From positions 1 to 64,000 of the forward strand of contig NZ_JAFCKF010000006.1 in assembly GCF_018130545.1 (NCBI RefSeq): DNA of 64,000 bases, written 5' to 3'. Within the stretch, counting starts at the first letter, position 1. Each line of letters starts with the position of its first letter. This stretch comes from Bradyrhizobium tropiciagri (GTDB taxonomy: Bacteria; Pseudomonadota; Alphaproteobacteria; Rhizobiales; Xanthobacteraceae). Of the stretch, positions 16,554-25,864 are shown in pieces. The position numbers and the translations under genes were made by a program. The notes under the pieces were generated by a model. It saw only the letters and a list, made by a program, of their open reading frames with translations, was not told the DNA's origin and did not search any database.

Positions 16554-17354
16554 CTACGCCTTCACGGCGTTCCTCCGCCCGAGCTGCCACAGCACCAGAT
16601 TCCATGCGATGCAGGTGGCGAGCGCGCAGCTGAGGCCGATCGCCGAGCCGAATTGCGCGACCGCGACGTGCAGCACGGCGATGCCGAGGCCGAAGCCGAG
16701 CAGGCCCCAGGCGCTGTTGGCGAGCACGGCGGCAGTTGCGGGGCCGCCGATCCGCGGATGCAGGATCAGCATCATCGAGGAGAACACGATCGGAAACAGC
16801 GCGATCACGCCGGTGACGCGCGGACCGACCCAGGTCGACGCGGTGACCACGGTGCCGACCAGGCTCGCGACCAGCGCGGCGCGCAACGGAATGTCGTACC
16901 AGCGCCGCGGGAGCAGCGGCATCTTCGCGACGTGCCGGTACGGCTTGAGCAACGGAATGCAGATCGCAAACGCAATGGCATTGAGGATCAGCCCGCCGGC
17001 CAGCGTCCAGGCGAACTGACGGATGATGGTGCCGAGCACGAGCCACAACGCGATCGCGGCGCCCGCACTGATCCACATGCTGAAGCGCTGCGCCAGCACC
17101 GCATAAGTGAGGCCCATGAAGATCGTCGCGGCGTTGACCGGCAGGCTCGACAGCGCGCCCTCGGCGATGAAGGCGGCGTCATGGTCGAGCGCGAGGAAGG
17201 TGTAGGACGGCCCAGCGGAGATCGGCAGGGTCGCGATCAGCGCGCCGATCACCGGCCCCGACCGCTCGGTGATGATGGACGCGCTGACCACGAACGCGGC
17301 CGCAACCGCCATGCGCAGCACGAGGAAGAGGGCGAAGTGGAGTTCGGGGGACAT
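16554..17354 (-). CDS. Multi-pass integral membrane protein, unknown function
   Basis: A 266-residue protein with about eight hydrophobic spans covering nearly the whole length, a short loop with LKPYRHVAKMPLLPRRWYD near the middle and a basic C-terminus. Repeated Pro/Gly motifs (GPVIGALIATLPISAGP early, GPRVTGVIALFPIVFSS later) suggest two related halves, as in some small transporters. The gene converges on the HEAT-like gene with five bases between the stops. No family name was recognised with certainty. Confidence 0.8.
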   Translation of the reverse strand: MSPELHFALFLVLRMAVAAAFVVSASIITERSGPVIGALIATLPISAGPSYTFLALDHDAAFIAEGALSSLPVNAATIFMGLTYAVLAQRFSMWISAGAAIALWLVLGTIIRQFAWTLAGGLILNAIAFAICIPLLKPYRHVAKMPLLPRRWYDIPLRAALVASLVGTVVTASTWVGPRVTGVIALFPIVFSSMMLILHPRIGGPATAAVLANSAWGLLGFGLGIAVLHVAVAQFGSAIGLSCALATCIAWNLVLWQLGRRNAVKA

Positions 17355-17358
17355 TCTG

Positions 17359-17480
17359 CGTCATCCCGGCGAAGGCCGGGATCCATAACCACGACTGTTC
17401 GTGGGGAGCGAAAGTCGACGGGCAGCGAAGCTTGAATCGAGAAGACACGACGTATGGGTCCCGGCTTTCGCCGGGACGAC
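17359..17480. repeat. Intergenic palindromic repeat (CCCGGCGAAGGCCGGG family)
   Basis: A left arm at 17359-17387 and an inverted right arm at 17453-17480 (each containing CCCGGC-n-GCCGGG) enclose about 65 bases. The same arms recur at 19751-19882 and 55019-55142, always in spacers. The size and form suggest a mobile REP/BIME-like or MITE-like element. Confidence 0.75.
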
Positions 17481-17495
17481 ACCGATTAAACCTGT

Positions 17496-18005
17496 TTAAA
17501 CCCTCACCATCGTCACCGACACCTTCGGACCGTTCTTGATGGTCTGATAGACCACGCAATAGCGCTCGGTGAGCTTCAGCAACAGATCGAGCTTGTCCTG
17601 CGGCGCGTCGGTGCCGACGTCGAAGCGGAGACGGATCTCACGGAAACCGACCGGGGCCTCCTTGTCGACGCCGAGCGTGCCGCGGAAATCGAGATCGCCT
17701 TCGGCGAAGACATTGCCGACCTTCAGCGGCACCTCGACGGCAGTCGCGACCGATTTCAGCGTGACGCCGGCGCAGGCGACCAGCGCCTCCAGCAGCATAT
17801 CGCCGGAGCAGAGCTCGAGCCCGGAGCCGCCGGTGGCGGGATGCAGGCCGGCGACCGCGAGCGCGCGGCCAGTCTCGACCTTGCAGGACAGGCTTTCGTT
17901 GTCGATCGTGCCCTTGGCCTTCAGCGTGATTACGGCGGCCTGGGGATCGGTCTTGTAGCGCTCCTTGATCGGAGCCTGCATTGCGCGGAGTTCGGCGGAG
18001 TCCAT
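17496..18005 (-). CDS. OsmC family peroxiredoxin-like protein
   Basis: A 169-residue OsmC/Ohr-superfamily protein. The two family cysteines are at about C78 (in LLEALVACAG) and C150 (in LTERYCVVYQ); they would form the peroxidatic pair that reduces organic hydroperoxides. An extra Cys lies at about 66. The ATG at 18005 is preceded by GGGAGC; a start at 18110 would add a basic tail not typical of the family. Which OsmC subgroup it belongs to is uncertain. Confidence 0.85.
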   Translation of the reverse strand: MDSAELRAMQAPIKERYKTDPQAAVITLKAKGTIDNESLSCKVETGRALAVAGLHPATGGSGLELCSGDMLLEALVACAGVTLKSVATAVEVPLKVGNVFAEGDLDFRGTLGVDKEAPVGFREIRLRFDVGTDAPQDKLDLLLKLTERYCVVYQTIKNGPKVSVTMVRV

Positions 18006-18063
18006 GGGTCTGCTCCCGGCTGTTCTTCTTAGCCTTCGGATGTAAGGCCTTAGAGCGCCGATG

Positions 18064-18849
18064 TCACCACCACATCGCCTCGCCGGCGCTGGATTTGTCC
18101 GTGACGTCACGCACCGAACGGTCCAGCGAGCGGTCGAGCGCGGTCAATACGCGGCGCTTGAAGGTGTCGAACAGCTCCGATTTGCGGTCGCGCGGCCGCG
18201 CCAGATTGATGGTGATCTGCTCGAACAGCCGGCCCGGCCGCGGCCGCATCACCAGCACGCGGTCGGCCAGCACCACGGCCTCGTCGACGTCATGGGTGAC
18301 CAGGATCAAGGTCGGCCGCGTATCGGCCCAGAGATCGAGCAGATGATCCTGCAGATCGCGCCGCGTGAAGGCATCAAGCGCCGAGAACGGTTCGTCGAGC
18401 AGCAGCACTTCGGGCTGCGGCACCAGCGCGCGGGCAATCGCCACCCGCTGCGCCTGCCCGCCGGAGAGCTCGCGCGGCCAGGCTGACGCCTTGTCGGCGA
18501 GAGCGACGCGGGCCAGCGCGGATGCGACCCGCTCGCGCCTGACGTCGGCCGGGAGATCGGCGAGGCCGAAGCCGATATTGTCGGCGACGCTGAGCCAGGG
18601 CAGCAGCCGCGGCTCCTGGAAGATGATGCCGATCTTGGCATGCGGTGATGTGATGACGGCATTGTCGAGCGTCACGCTGCCGGTCGTGGCGCGATCGAGC
18701 CCGGCGATGGCGCGCAACAGCGTCGACTTGCCGCAACCGGAACCGCCGATGATGGCGATGATCTCGCCGGGCGCAATCTCGGCCGAGAAGCGTTCCAGCG
18801 CATGGACACCGTTCGGATAGGTCTTGCCGACTTCCTTCAGCGCCAGCAT
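18064..18849 (-). CDS. ABC transporter ATP-binding protein (nitrate/sulfonate/taurine type)
   Basis: A 261-residue ABC ATPase with Walker A GGSGCGKSTLL near residue 35, signature LSGGQAQRVAIARAL near residue 130 and Walker B VLLLDEPFSALD, in the SsuB/TauB/NrtD pattern. Its ATG overlaps the permease stop by one base (TGATG), and the binding protein lies just upstream, so the three form one importer. No desulfonating monooxygenase (ssuD, tauD) or nitrate reductase is near, so the substrate remains open. Confidence 0.9.
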   Translation of the reverse strand: MLALKEVGKTYPNGVHALERFSAEIAPGEIIAIIGGSGCGKSTLLRAIAGLDRATTGSVTLDNAVITSPHAKIGIIFQEPRLLPWLSVADNIGFGLADLPADVRRERVASALARVALADKASAWPRELSGGQAQRVAIARALVPQPEVLLLDEPFSALDAFTRRDLQDHLLDLWADTRPTLILVTHDVDEAVVLADRVLVMRPRPGRLFEQITINLARPRDRKSELFDTFKRRVLTALDRSLDRSVRDVTDKSSAGEAMWW

Positions 18850-19691
18850 CAGGTCGCTCCCCGCGTGCTGAACGCGTCCTGCCAGCGCAGCAGCGGCGCG
18901 GCGGCGATTTCGATCAGCCAGTCGGTCAGCTTGCCGAGGATCGCGAAGATCACGATCGCGGCGAGGATCTGCGCCGGCTTGCCTAGCTGCTGGCCGTCGA
19001 TCAGGAGATAGCCGAGCCCTTCGGAGGCGCCCATGAATTCGGCCGCGACCACGAACATCCAGCCGAGGCCAAGCCCGACCCTCAGCGACACCACATAGGC
19101 CGGCAGCACCGCGGGCAGCAGGATGCGGCGGATCATCGCAAAGCCGGACAGGCGGAACACGCGGCCGACCTCAACCACCTTGCGATCGACCGACAGGATC
19201 GCGCCCATCACGCCGAGATAGACCGGAAAGAACACCCCGACCGCGATCAGCGCGACCTTCGAGGTCTCGAAGATGCCGAGCCACAGGATGAACAGCGGCA
19301 CCCAGGCGATCGAGGGGATCGCGCGGAGCGCCTGCACGGTCGGATCAAGCAGCCGCCGCGCGAAATTCCAGTAGCCGGAGATCGCACCCATGATGGTGCC
19401 GGCGACGACGCCGAGCGCAAAGCCGGCACCGACCCGCCACAGCGTCGCCAGGATATGGCGCGACAGCTCGCCGCTTCCGGCGAGCGCCACGATGGTCTCG
19501 AACACTTTTGAGGGCGGCGGCACCAGCCGGCCATTTGAGTAGCCGAGAGCAACGGCAAGCTCCCAGCCGAGTGCCAGCACGACCGGCACCACGAGCCCCA
19601 GCACCGGCCGCGCAAAACGCGACCACCGCGCCGACGCGGCACGCGGCGCGGCCGTCTGTTCCAGCGCGGGCAGATCAACGGTCATGGCCAT
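18849..19691 (-). CDS. ABC transporter permease (SsuC/TauC type)
   Basis: A 280-residue inner-membrane permease with about six spans and the BPD-type EAA loop near the C-terminal third (around EVGRVFRLSGFAMIRRILLPAVLPA). It pairs with the ATPase at 18064-18849. The ATG at 19691 gives MAMTVDLPALE; the frame continues upstream into the repeat element, which is not coding. A binding-protein gene of the same importer precedes it across that repeat. Confidence 0.9.
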   Translation of the reverse strand: MAMTVDLPALEQTAAPRAASARWSRFARPVLGLVVPVVLALGWELAVALGYSNGRLVPPPSKVFETIVALAGSGELSRHILATLWRVGAGFALGVVAGTIMGAISGYWNFARRLLDPTVQALRAIPSIAWVPLFILWLGIFETSKVALIAVGVFFPVYLGVMGAILSVDRKVVEVGRVFRLSGFAMIRRILLPAVLPAYVVSLRVGLGLGWMFVVAAEFMGASEGLGYLLIDGQQLGKPAQILAAIVIFAILGKLTDWLIEIAAAPLLRWQDAFSTRGAT

Positions 19692-19750
19692 AGCAAGAAC
19701 GACTCTTCGCGGGGGATTGCAAGGCGGGGATCGCGCTGGCTCCATCCCCA

Positions 19751-19882
19751 CGTCGTCCCGGCGAAGGCCGGGACCCATCACCACAGGGCGTGGTGATGGA
19801 GCAGACTGGAGCCACGGCCTTGTTCAACAACAAAGCCCTGTGGTGATGGGTCCCGGATCGCGGTTCGCTTGTCCGGGACGAC
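19751..19882. repeat. Intergenic palindromic repeat (CCCGGCGAAGGCCGGG family)
   Basis: The second copy of the 17359-17480 element. The left arm reads CCCGGCGAAGGCCGGGACCC, and the inverted right arm includes GTGGTGATGGGTCCCGG (19840-19856) and ends with TCCGGGACGAC. It sits inside the importer operon between the binding-protein stop and the permease start, where hairpins could lower downstream expression or protect the 3' end of the upstream message. Confidence 0.75.
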
Positions 19883-19887
19883 AACCA

Positions 19888-20862
19888 TCAATTCGTCGGC
19901 AGCGGGACCTGGTCGTCGATCAGGGCATCCACCGCCGCCTTCACGTCGGTCTTGGCGTCGATTACGCCAGCCTGCTGCAGGGCGAGACCCGCGGCGAGGA
20001 TCGATTCCCGCTGGGGGCTACCGATCCGGCTGTGGGTCAGCTCGGTGCGCTCCTTGAGCTGCTTGTCGACCACGGCGTCGGGCAGTTTCGTCACCGCAAT
20101 GAAGGTCTTCTTCAGCTCGTCATAGTTGGCCAGCGAATATTTCCGCGCCTCTTCATAGGTTGCGAGCACACGGCGGACGATGTCCGGATGCGCCTTCAAA
20201 AACTCTTCGCGCACATTGAGGATGCCCCAGGTGTTGGCGTCGGGCTTGCGGTAGAACAGCTTGGCGCCGTCCTCGACCTCGGCCTGCGCCATCATCGGGT
20301 CGAGGCCGGCCCAGGCATCGACGTCGCCGCGGATCAACGCGGTCTTGCCGTCGGCGTGCTGCAACAGCACCGGCGTGATGTCCTTTTCGGTGAGGCCGGC
20401 GCCGAGCAGTGCACGGACCAGGAAGATGTGCGGGTCGGTGCCCCGCGTCACCGCGACGCGCTTGCCCTTGAGATCGGCGACCGAGGCGATCTTGGAATCC
20501 TTTGATGTGACCAGCGCGGTCCATTCCGGGCGCGAATAGACATAGATCGACTTGATCGGGTTGCCGTTGATCCGGGCAACCAAGGCGGCCGAGCCCGCGG
20601 TCGAGCCGAGATCGATCGAGCCGGCGTTGAGGAATTCGAGCGCCTTGTTGGAGCCGGCCGACTGCACCCAGACGATGTTGATGCCGTCCTTGGCGAATTC
20701 CTTTTCCAGCAGCCCCTTCTGCTTCAGGACCAGCGACACCGGATTGTAGGTCGCCCAGTCGATCCGGATCTCCTTCAGCGCGTCGGCGGCGAACGCCGCA
20801 CCGGGCAACAAGGTCGCGACCGCGAGTAGCGCAGCGAAGCCGCGCCGGGAAAATTTCTGCAT
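19888..20862 (-). CDS. ABC transporter substrate-binding protein (aliphatic sulfonate/nitrate type)
   Basis: A 324-residue periplasmic protein of the SsuA/NMT1 family: a signal peptide with a twin-arginine-like SRRGF start (to about AFAAD), then IRIDWATYNPVSLVLKQKGLLEKEF and the ligand-region GSTAGSAALVARINGNP. Operon mates are the permease and ATPase downstream. The ATG at 20862 follows AAGGGGG. The substrate is an organosulfonate or similar anion by family, not proven. Confidence 0.88.
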   Translation of the reverse strand: MQKFSRRGFAALLAVATLLPGAAFAADALKEIRIDWATYNPVSLVLKQKGLLEKEFAKDGINIVWVQSAGSNKALEFLNAGSIDLGSTAGSAALVARINGNPIKSIYVYSRPEWTALVTSKDSKIASVADLKGKRVAVTRGTDPHIFLVRALLGAGLTEKDITPVLLQHADGKTALIRGDVDAWAGLDPMMAQAEVEDGAKLFYRKPDANTWGILNVREEFLKAHPDIVRRVLATYEEARKYSLANYDELKKTFIAVTKLPDAVVDKQLKERTELTHSRIGSPQRESILAAGLALQQAGVIDAKTDVKAAVDALIDDQVPLPTN

Positions 20863-21060
20863 TCGTCGACCCCCTTGATCGGATTAAGAAACAATCTTTT
20901 ATTTCAATGAGTTATCCTTGCGGTCAACGAGAAAATCTCTACCCTTTACGAGACGGCGCGAGAACGAACTTGCTCGAAGCGCCAGCACGAGAGCATGGAG
21001 CTGCTGTCATTATACTTTGGTCAGTGACAGCAACAGCTCCGTCCGATATCGGATGAACGT

Positions 21061-23853
21061 ATGGACAGTGTCGTAGCCGAAGCCCGCCCTGAAGCGGATG
21101 ATCGTTTCGAGACCGCGCGGATCACCGCGGCCGTCAATGCACTGGCCGAGCAGCATGCCGGCCGCGAGGACCAGTTCCGCGCCGCGATGGCACAGCTGCT
21201 CAAGGCCGAGCTGATCGCGGCGCGCGCCACGGCGCAGGCGCTGCTGCTGAAGGACCGTCACGGAAGGCGCTGCGCCGAACGGCTCTGCTTCGTGCAGGAC
21301 GAGATCATCCGCATCCTCTACGCGGCGGCGACCCGACATCTCTACCACTCGCCGATCCCCTCGGGCGCCGAGCGCATGGCCGTGGTTGCGACCGGCGGCT
21401 ATGGCCGCGGGCTGATGGCGCCGGAGTCCGACATCGATCTGTTGTTCATCCTGCCCTACAAGCAGACCGCCTGGGGCGAGCAGGTCGCCGAAGCCATCCT
21501 CTATTGCCTGTGGGACATGGGGTTGAAGGTCGGCCACGCCACGCGCTCGGTCGATGAATCGATCCGCCAGGCGCGCGGCGACATGACGATCCGCACCGCG
21601 ATCCTGGAGACCCGCTTCCTGACCGGCGACCAGCCGCTCTATGACGAGCTGGTCGAGCGCTTCGACAAGGAAGTGGTGCAGGGCACCGCGCCGGAATTCG
21701 TCACTGCAAAACTCGCCGAGCGCGAGGAGCGGCATCGCCGCGGCGGCCAGTCGCGTTACCTGGTCGAGCCCAATGTCAAGGACGGCAAGGGCGGCCTACG
21801 CGACCTGCACACGCTGTTCTGGATCGCCAAATACGTCTACCGCGTCCGCGAGACCGACGAGCTCCTGGAACGCGGCGTGTTCGACGCGCAGGAGTACCGC
21901 ACCTTCCGCCGCTGCGCCGACTTCCTGTGGTCGGTGCGCTGCAACCTGCACTTCTTCGCCGGAAGGCCTGAGGAGCGGCTGTCGTTCGACATGCAGCGCG
22001 AGATCGCCGTCCGCCTCGGCTACACCTCGCATCCCGGCATGCAGGACGTCGAGCGCTTCATGAAGCACTACTTCCTGATCGCCAAAGACGTCGGCGACCT
22101 CACAGCGATCCTGTGCGCCAAGCTCGAGGAAGAGCACAACAAGCCCGCGCCGGTGCTGAGCCGGATGGTGGCGCGGCTGCGGCCCGGCACCAAGCGGCGG
22201 CGGGTTAACGGCAGCGACGACTTCATCGTCGACAACAACCGCATCAACCTCGCCGCGCCTGACGTGTTCAAGCACGATCCGGTCAACCTGATCCGGATCT
22301 TCCGCCTCGCGCAGCAGAACAACCTCGCCTTCCATCCCGACGCGATGCGCACGGTGACGCGTTCGCTGAAGCTGATCAACACCCAGCTGCGCGAGAACGA
22401 CGAAGCCAACCGCCTGTTCATGGAGATCCTGACCTCCAACGACGCGGAGACCGTACTGCGGCGGATGAACGAGACCGGCGTGCTCGGCCATTTCATCCGC
22501 GCCTTCGGCAAGATCGTCTCGATGATGCAATTCAACATGTACCACCACTATACGGTGGACGAGCATCTGCTGCGCTGCATCGGTTTCCTGCAGGACATCG
22601 AGCGCGGCGGCAATGAGGAGTTCACGGTCGCCAGCGACCTATTCCGCAAGATCCGCCCCGAGCACCGCCCGGTGATCTATATCGCGACGCTGCTGCACGA
22701 CATCGCCAAGGGCCGGCCGGAGGATCACTCGATCGCCGGCGCCAAGGTGGCGCGGCGGCTGTGCCCGCGACTCGGCTTCTCCGCGGCCGACACCGAACTG
22801 GTGGCCTGGCTGATCGAGGAACATCTGACCATGTCGACGGTGGCGCAATCGCGCGATCTGTCGGACCGCAAGACCATCGAGAATTTCGCCGCCGTGGTGC
22901 AGTCGGTCGAGCAGATGAAGCTGCTGACGATCCTGACCACCGCCGATATCCGCGGCGTCGGCCCCGGCGTCTGGAACGGCTGGAAGGCGCAGCTGATGCG
23001 CACGCTGTATTACGAGACCGAGCCGGTGCTGACCGGCGGCTTCTCGGAAGTCAACCGCGCGCAGCGCATCGCGGTGGCGCAGGCCGAGTTCCGCCGCGCC
23101 TTCACCGAATGGCCGGAGACCGAGCTCAACGCTTATATTGGCCGGCATTATCCGGCCTACTGGCTCAAGGTCGAGCTGCCGCGCAAGATCCGCCAGGCGC
23201 GCTTCATCCGCGCCAGCGAGCAGGCCGGCCACAAGCTTGCGATCAATGTCGGCTTCGACGAGATCCGCGCCGTCACCGAACTCACAATTCTGGCGACCGA
23301 CCATCCCTGGCTGCTGTCGATCATCGCGGGCGCCTGTGCCTCGGCCGGCGCCAACATCGTCGATGCGCAGATCTACACCACGACCGACGGCCGCGCGCTC
23401 GACACGATCTCGATCTCGCGCGAATACGACCGCGACGAGGATGAGGGCCGCCGCGCCACCCGAATCGGCGAGATGATCGAGCAGGTGCTGGAGGGCAAGC
23501 TCAGGCTGCCCGAGGCGGTGGCCAAGCGCGCCGTGCGCAGCAAGGTGCGGCCGTTCATCGTCGAGCCCGAGGTCATCATCAACAACCAGTGGTCCGATCG
23601 CTACACCGTGATCGAGGTCTCCGGCCTCGACCGGCCCGGCCTGCTCTACCAGCTGACCACCGCGATCTCGAAGCTCAACCTCAACATCGCCTCGGCCCAT
23701 GTCGCGACCTTCGGCGAACGCGCCCGCGACGTGTTCTACGTCACCGACCTGCTCGGCGCCCAGATCACCGCACCGACCCGGCAGGCCGCGATCAAGAGCG
23801 CACTGCTGCATCTGTTGTCGAGCGAGGACCAGGCGGCGAAGCCGGCGGCCTAA
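21061..23853 (+). CDS. glnD: Bifunctional uridylyltransferase/uridylyl-removing enzyme GlnD
   Basis: A 930-residue GlnD, the nitrogen sensor that adds UMP to and removes it from PII proteins in response to glutamine. The nucleotidyltransferase motif GGYGRGLMAPESDIDLLF is near residue 115; the HD domain has LLHDIAKGRPEDHS near residue 545; two ACT domains fill the last 200 residues (ITELTILATDHPWLL and VIEVSGLDRPGLLYQ regions). Length is normal for rhizobia. The spacer of about 200 bases from the divergent ABC gene holds no other gene. Confidence 0.97.
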   Translation: MDSVVAEARPEADDRFETARITAAVNALAEQHAGREDQFRAAMAQLLKAELIAARATAQALLLKDRHGRRCAERLCFVQDEIIRILYAAATRHLYHSPIPSGAERMAVVATGGYGRGLMAPESDIDLLFILPYKQTAWGEQVAEAILYCLWDMGLKVGHATRSVDESIRQARGDMTIRTAILETRFLTGDQPLYDELVERFDKEVVQGTAPEFVTAKLAEREERHRRGGQSRYLVEPNVKDGKGGLRDLHTLFWIAKYVYRVRETDELLERGVFDAQEYRTFRRCADFLWSVRCNLHFFAGRPEERLSFDMQREIAVRLGYTSHPGMQDVERFMKHYFLIAKDVGDLTAILCAKLEEEHNKPAPVLSRMVARLRPGTKRRRVNGSDDFIVDNNRINLAAPDVFKHDPVNLIRIFRLAQQNNLAFHPDAMRTVTRSLKLINTQLRENDEANRLFMEILTSNDAETVLRRMNETGVLGHFIRAFGKIVSMMQFNMYHHYTVDEHLLRCIGFLQDIERGGNEEFTVASDLFRKIRPEHRPVIYIATLLHDIAKGRPEDHSIAGAKVARRLCPRLGFSAADTELVAWLIEEHLTMSTVAQSRDLSDRKTIENFAAVVQSVEQMKLLTILTTADIRGVGPGVWNGWKAQLMRTLYYETEPVLTGGFSEVNRAQRIAVAQAEFRRAFTEWPETELNAYIGRHYPAYWLKVELPRKIRQARFIRASEQAGHKLAINVGFDEIRAVTELTILATDHPWLLSIIAGACASAGANIVDAQIYTTTDGRALDTISISREYDRDEDEGRRATRIGEMIEQVLEGKLRLPEAVAKRAVRSKVRPFIVEPEVIINNQWSDRYTVIEVSGLDRPGLLYQLTTAISKLNLNIASAHVATFGERARDVFYVTDLLGAQITAPTRQAAIKSALLHLLSSEDQAAKPAA

Positions 23854-23869
23854 GGCCGGGCTCTTTCCA

Positions 23870-23910
23870 CGTCATTCCGGGGCGCGCGTAGCGCGAGCCT
23901 CGGAATGACG
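23870..23910. repeat. Short intergenic palindrome (possible bidirectional terminator)
   Basis: CGTCATTCCG at one end and CGGAATGACG at the other, with a CGCGC-GTA-GCGCG hairpin between them. It lies between the convergent glnD and GT2 genes. It lacks a clear T-run, so terminator function is only possible. Confidence 0.6.
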
Positions 23911-23917
23911 GCGAGAG

Positions 23918-25864
23918 TCAGCCAAACAACCGCATCAGCAGCGCCTTGCCGACCGGCGCGGCGCGGACGCTGCGGAAGGCGCGGACATACTCGCCGGCAT
24001 AGAATGCGCGCACGACATTGACCCGCGTCGCGACCGCGTCCTCGAAACGGACGCCGAAACCGTCGCGGGTGCGGCGGACCACCAGTGCGGTGACGTTCTG
24101 CCCGTAGACGTTGCACTTGATCGAGACGCCGATGGCCGGCGGGGCCGGATCGATGAAGCGCGCGCCCGAGATCGAGATGTCGGCCATCCGCACCAGCCGC
24201 GACTCCGTGCCTTCCTGAATCAGGATCGGCTCGTCGCGCTCGAAACGCTCGGCCTTCCTGCGCCGCGGCTGCTCGATGCAGATGAAGCAGACGATCGCGA
24301 GCACCACGCAATTGTACAGGCTCCAGGCCAGCGCCAGTCCGCCATAGGCGATGTTCTCGCCGCGCAGATGCACGATGAAAGCGTAAGCGATCGCGACCAG
24401 CGTGATCAGCAAGGCTCCGCCATAGATCCGCAGCAACGGCCATTCGATGAAGCGGCGGTTGCGATCGCCGCCCTTGGCCGTCACCTTGAACTTATGGCCC
24501 TGCGGCTTGGCGAGCCCGGTGACGACTGCCTTCAGGACCGCGGGTGCGGCAATGTATTGCGAGACGTCGGTCATGATCGCGAGCGAGCGGCCGCGCGAGA
24601 TCCAGGCCATCGTGAAGGCGTGCCAGACATAGAACGGCATGAAGTATTTCAGCAGCTCGAAAAGGTCGGCATGGACCGCCTTGATCCCGAACAGCAGATA
24701 AAGCCAGGGCACGACGAGGCCGAGGATCTTGGTGCCGTAGACCGCCGCCCAGCTCATGAAGGCATCGACCAGCGACAGACGGTCCATGAATTCGAGCTTC
24801 GACTGGCGTGAGAACGGCCCGCTGCGACCGCGGACGATCTGCATGAAGCCGAGGCACCAGCGCCCGCGCTGGGTGATGTATTCCTTCAATCCTTCCGGCG
24901 CGAGGCCGAGCGTCAGGCGCTCGTTGAGATAGACCGTGCGCAGGCCCTTTTCCTTCAGCCGCAACGTGACGAGGTAATCCTCCGTCACCGAGTCGGTCGG
25001 GAAGCCGCCGATCTGCATCAGGCCGGCGTAACGGATCAGCGATGAGGTGCCGCAACAGAACGCGGTGCCCCAGGCATCCTTGGCCGGCATCAGTATGTCG
25101 AAGAAGAAGCGCTGCTCGTCGGGCCACACATCGGTCGCGGCGAGATTGGTCTGGATCGGATCCGGATTGATGAAGTGCTGCGGCGTCTGCACGACGCCGA
25201 CAGTGCCGTCCTGCATCAGGCTCATCGCCCGGGTCAGGAAATCCGGCATCGGGACGAAATCCGCATCGAGGATCGAGACGAAGTCCGGCCGCTCGGCCAA
25301 CCCGGATACATGCCGGAGCGCATGATTGATGTTGCCGGCCTTGGCGTGACTGTTGTCCGGGCGGGTCAGATAGTTGCAGCCGAGTTCCTGGGCGAGCCTG
25401 CGCAGCCACAGCCTGCGGCCGTCATCGAGCACCCAGACGCGATAGTTGGGATAGTTCAGCCCGGTCGCGCCGATGATGGTGCGCTCCAGGATCGCCTTCT
25501 CCTCATTGTAGGTGCAGATGAAGACGTCGACGAGCGGCGCATCCGTGCCCGCCTTGGATCGACGCAGGATGGCGTTGACCTCGGGCGAACGGTCGATGGT
25601 GCGGCTGAGGAACAAGAGCGACAGGCACACCGCGATCATCGAGGCGGCCTCGGCCACCACGAAGGGATAGCCGACCACGGCGTCCGCGGTGAAACCCGGC
25701 GGCGGCAGGGTCTCCGTCACGCGCCAGACGAAATAGTGCAGCAGCAGAACGAACGACATGCCGGTCATCATGACGCGGGCCAGCGTCTGCTCGCGGTTGA
25801 GCAGGGGCAGGAGCGCAAGACAGGCACCGAAGGCCACCAGCCCGGGCGCGAATGCCGCCATCAT
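23918..25864 (-). CDS. Cellulose-synthase-like family 2 glycosyltransferase with C-terminal PilZ domain
   Basis: A 648-residue inner-membrane synthase: N-terminal spans, a cytosolic GT2 domain with the processive motifs VDVFICTYNEE, DADF, TEDYL and QRGRW (Q-x2-RW), several C-terminal spans, then a PilZ domain with R-K-A-E-R (RxxxR) and D-I-S-I-S-G (DxSxxG). This set implies activation by cyclic di-GMP as in BcsA. The gene overlaps the HlyD gene by four bases (ATGA). No bcsB or bcsC is near, so cellulose itself is unlikely. The pairing recalls Alg8-Alg44 and the BgsA-BgsB beta-glucan synthase of Sinorhizobium. The polymer is not known. Confidence 0.88.
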   Translation of the reverse strand: MMAAFAPGLVAFGACLALLPLLNREQTLARVMMTGMSFVLLLHYFVWRVTETLPPPGFTADAVVGYPFVVAEAASMIAVCLSLLFLSRTIDRSPEVNAILRRSKAGTDAPLVDVFICTYNEEKAILERTIIGATGLNYPNYRVWVLDDGRRLWLRRLAQELGCNYLTRPDNSHAKAGNINHALRHVSGLAERPDFVSILDADFVPMPDFLTRAMSLMQDGTVGVVQTPQHFINPDPIQTNLAATDVWPDEQRFFFDILMPAKDAWGTAFCCGTSSLIRYAGLMQIGGFPTDSVTEDYLVTLRLKEKGLRTVYLNERLTLGLAPEGLKEYITQRGRWCLGFMQIVRGRSGPFSRQSKLEFMDRLSLVDAFMSWAAVYGTKILGLVVPWLYLLFGIKAVHADLFELLKYFMPFYVWHAFTMAWISRGRSLAIMTDVSQYIAAPAVLKAVVTGLAKPQGHKFKVTAKGGDRNRRFIEWPLLRIYGGALLITLVAIAYAFIVHLRGENIAYGGLALAWSLYNCVVLAIVCFICIEQPRRRKAERFERDEPILIQEGTESRLVRMADISISGARFIDPAPPAIGVSIKCNVYGQNVTALVVRRTRDGFGVRFEDAVATRVNVVRAFYAGEYVRAFRSVRAAPVGKALLMRLFG

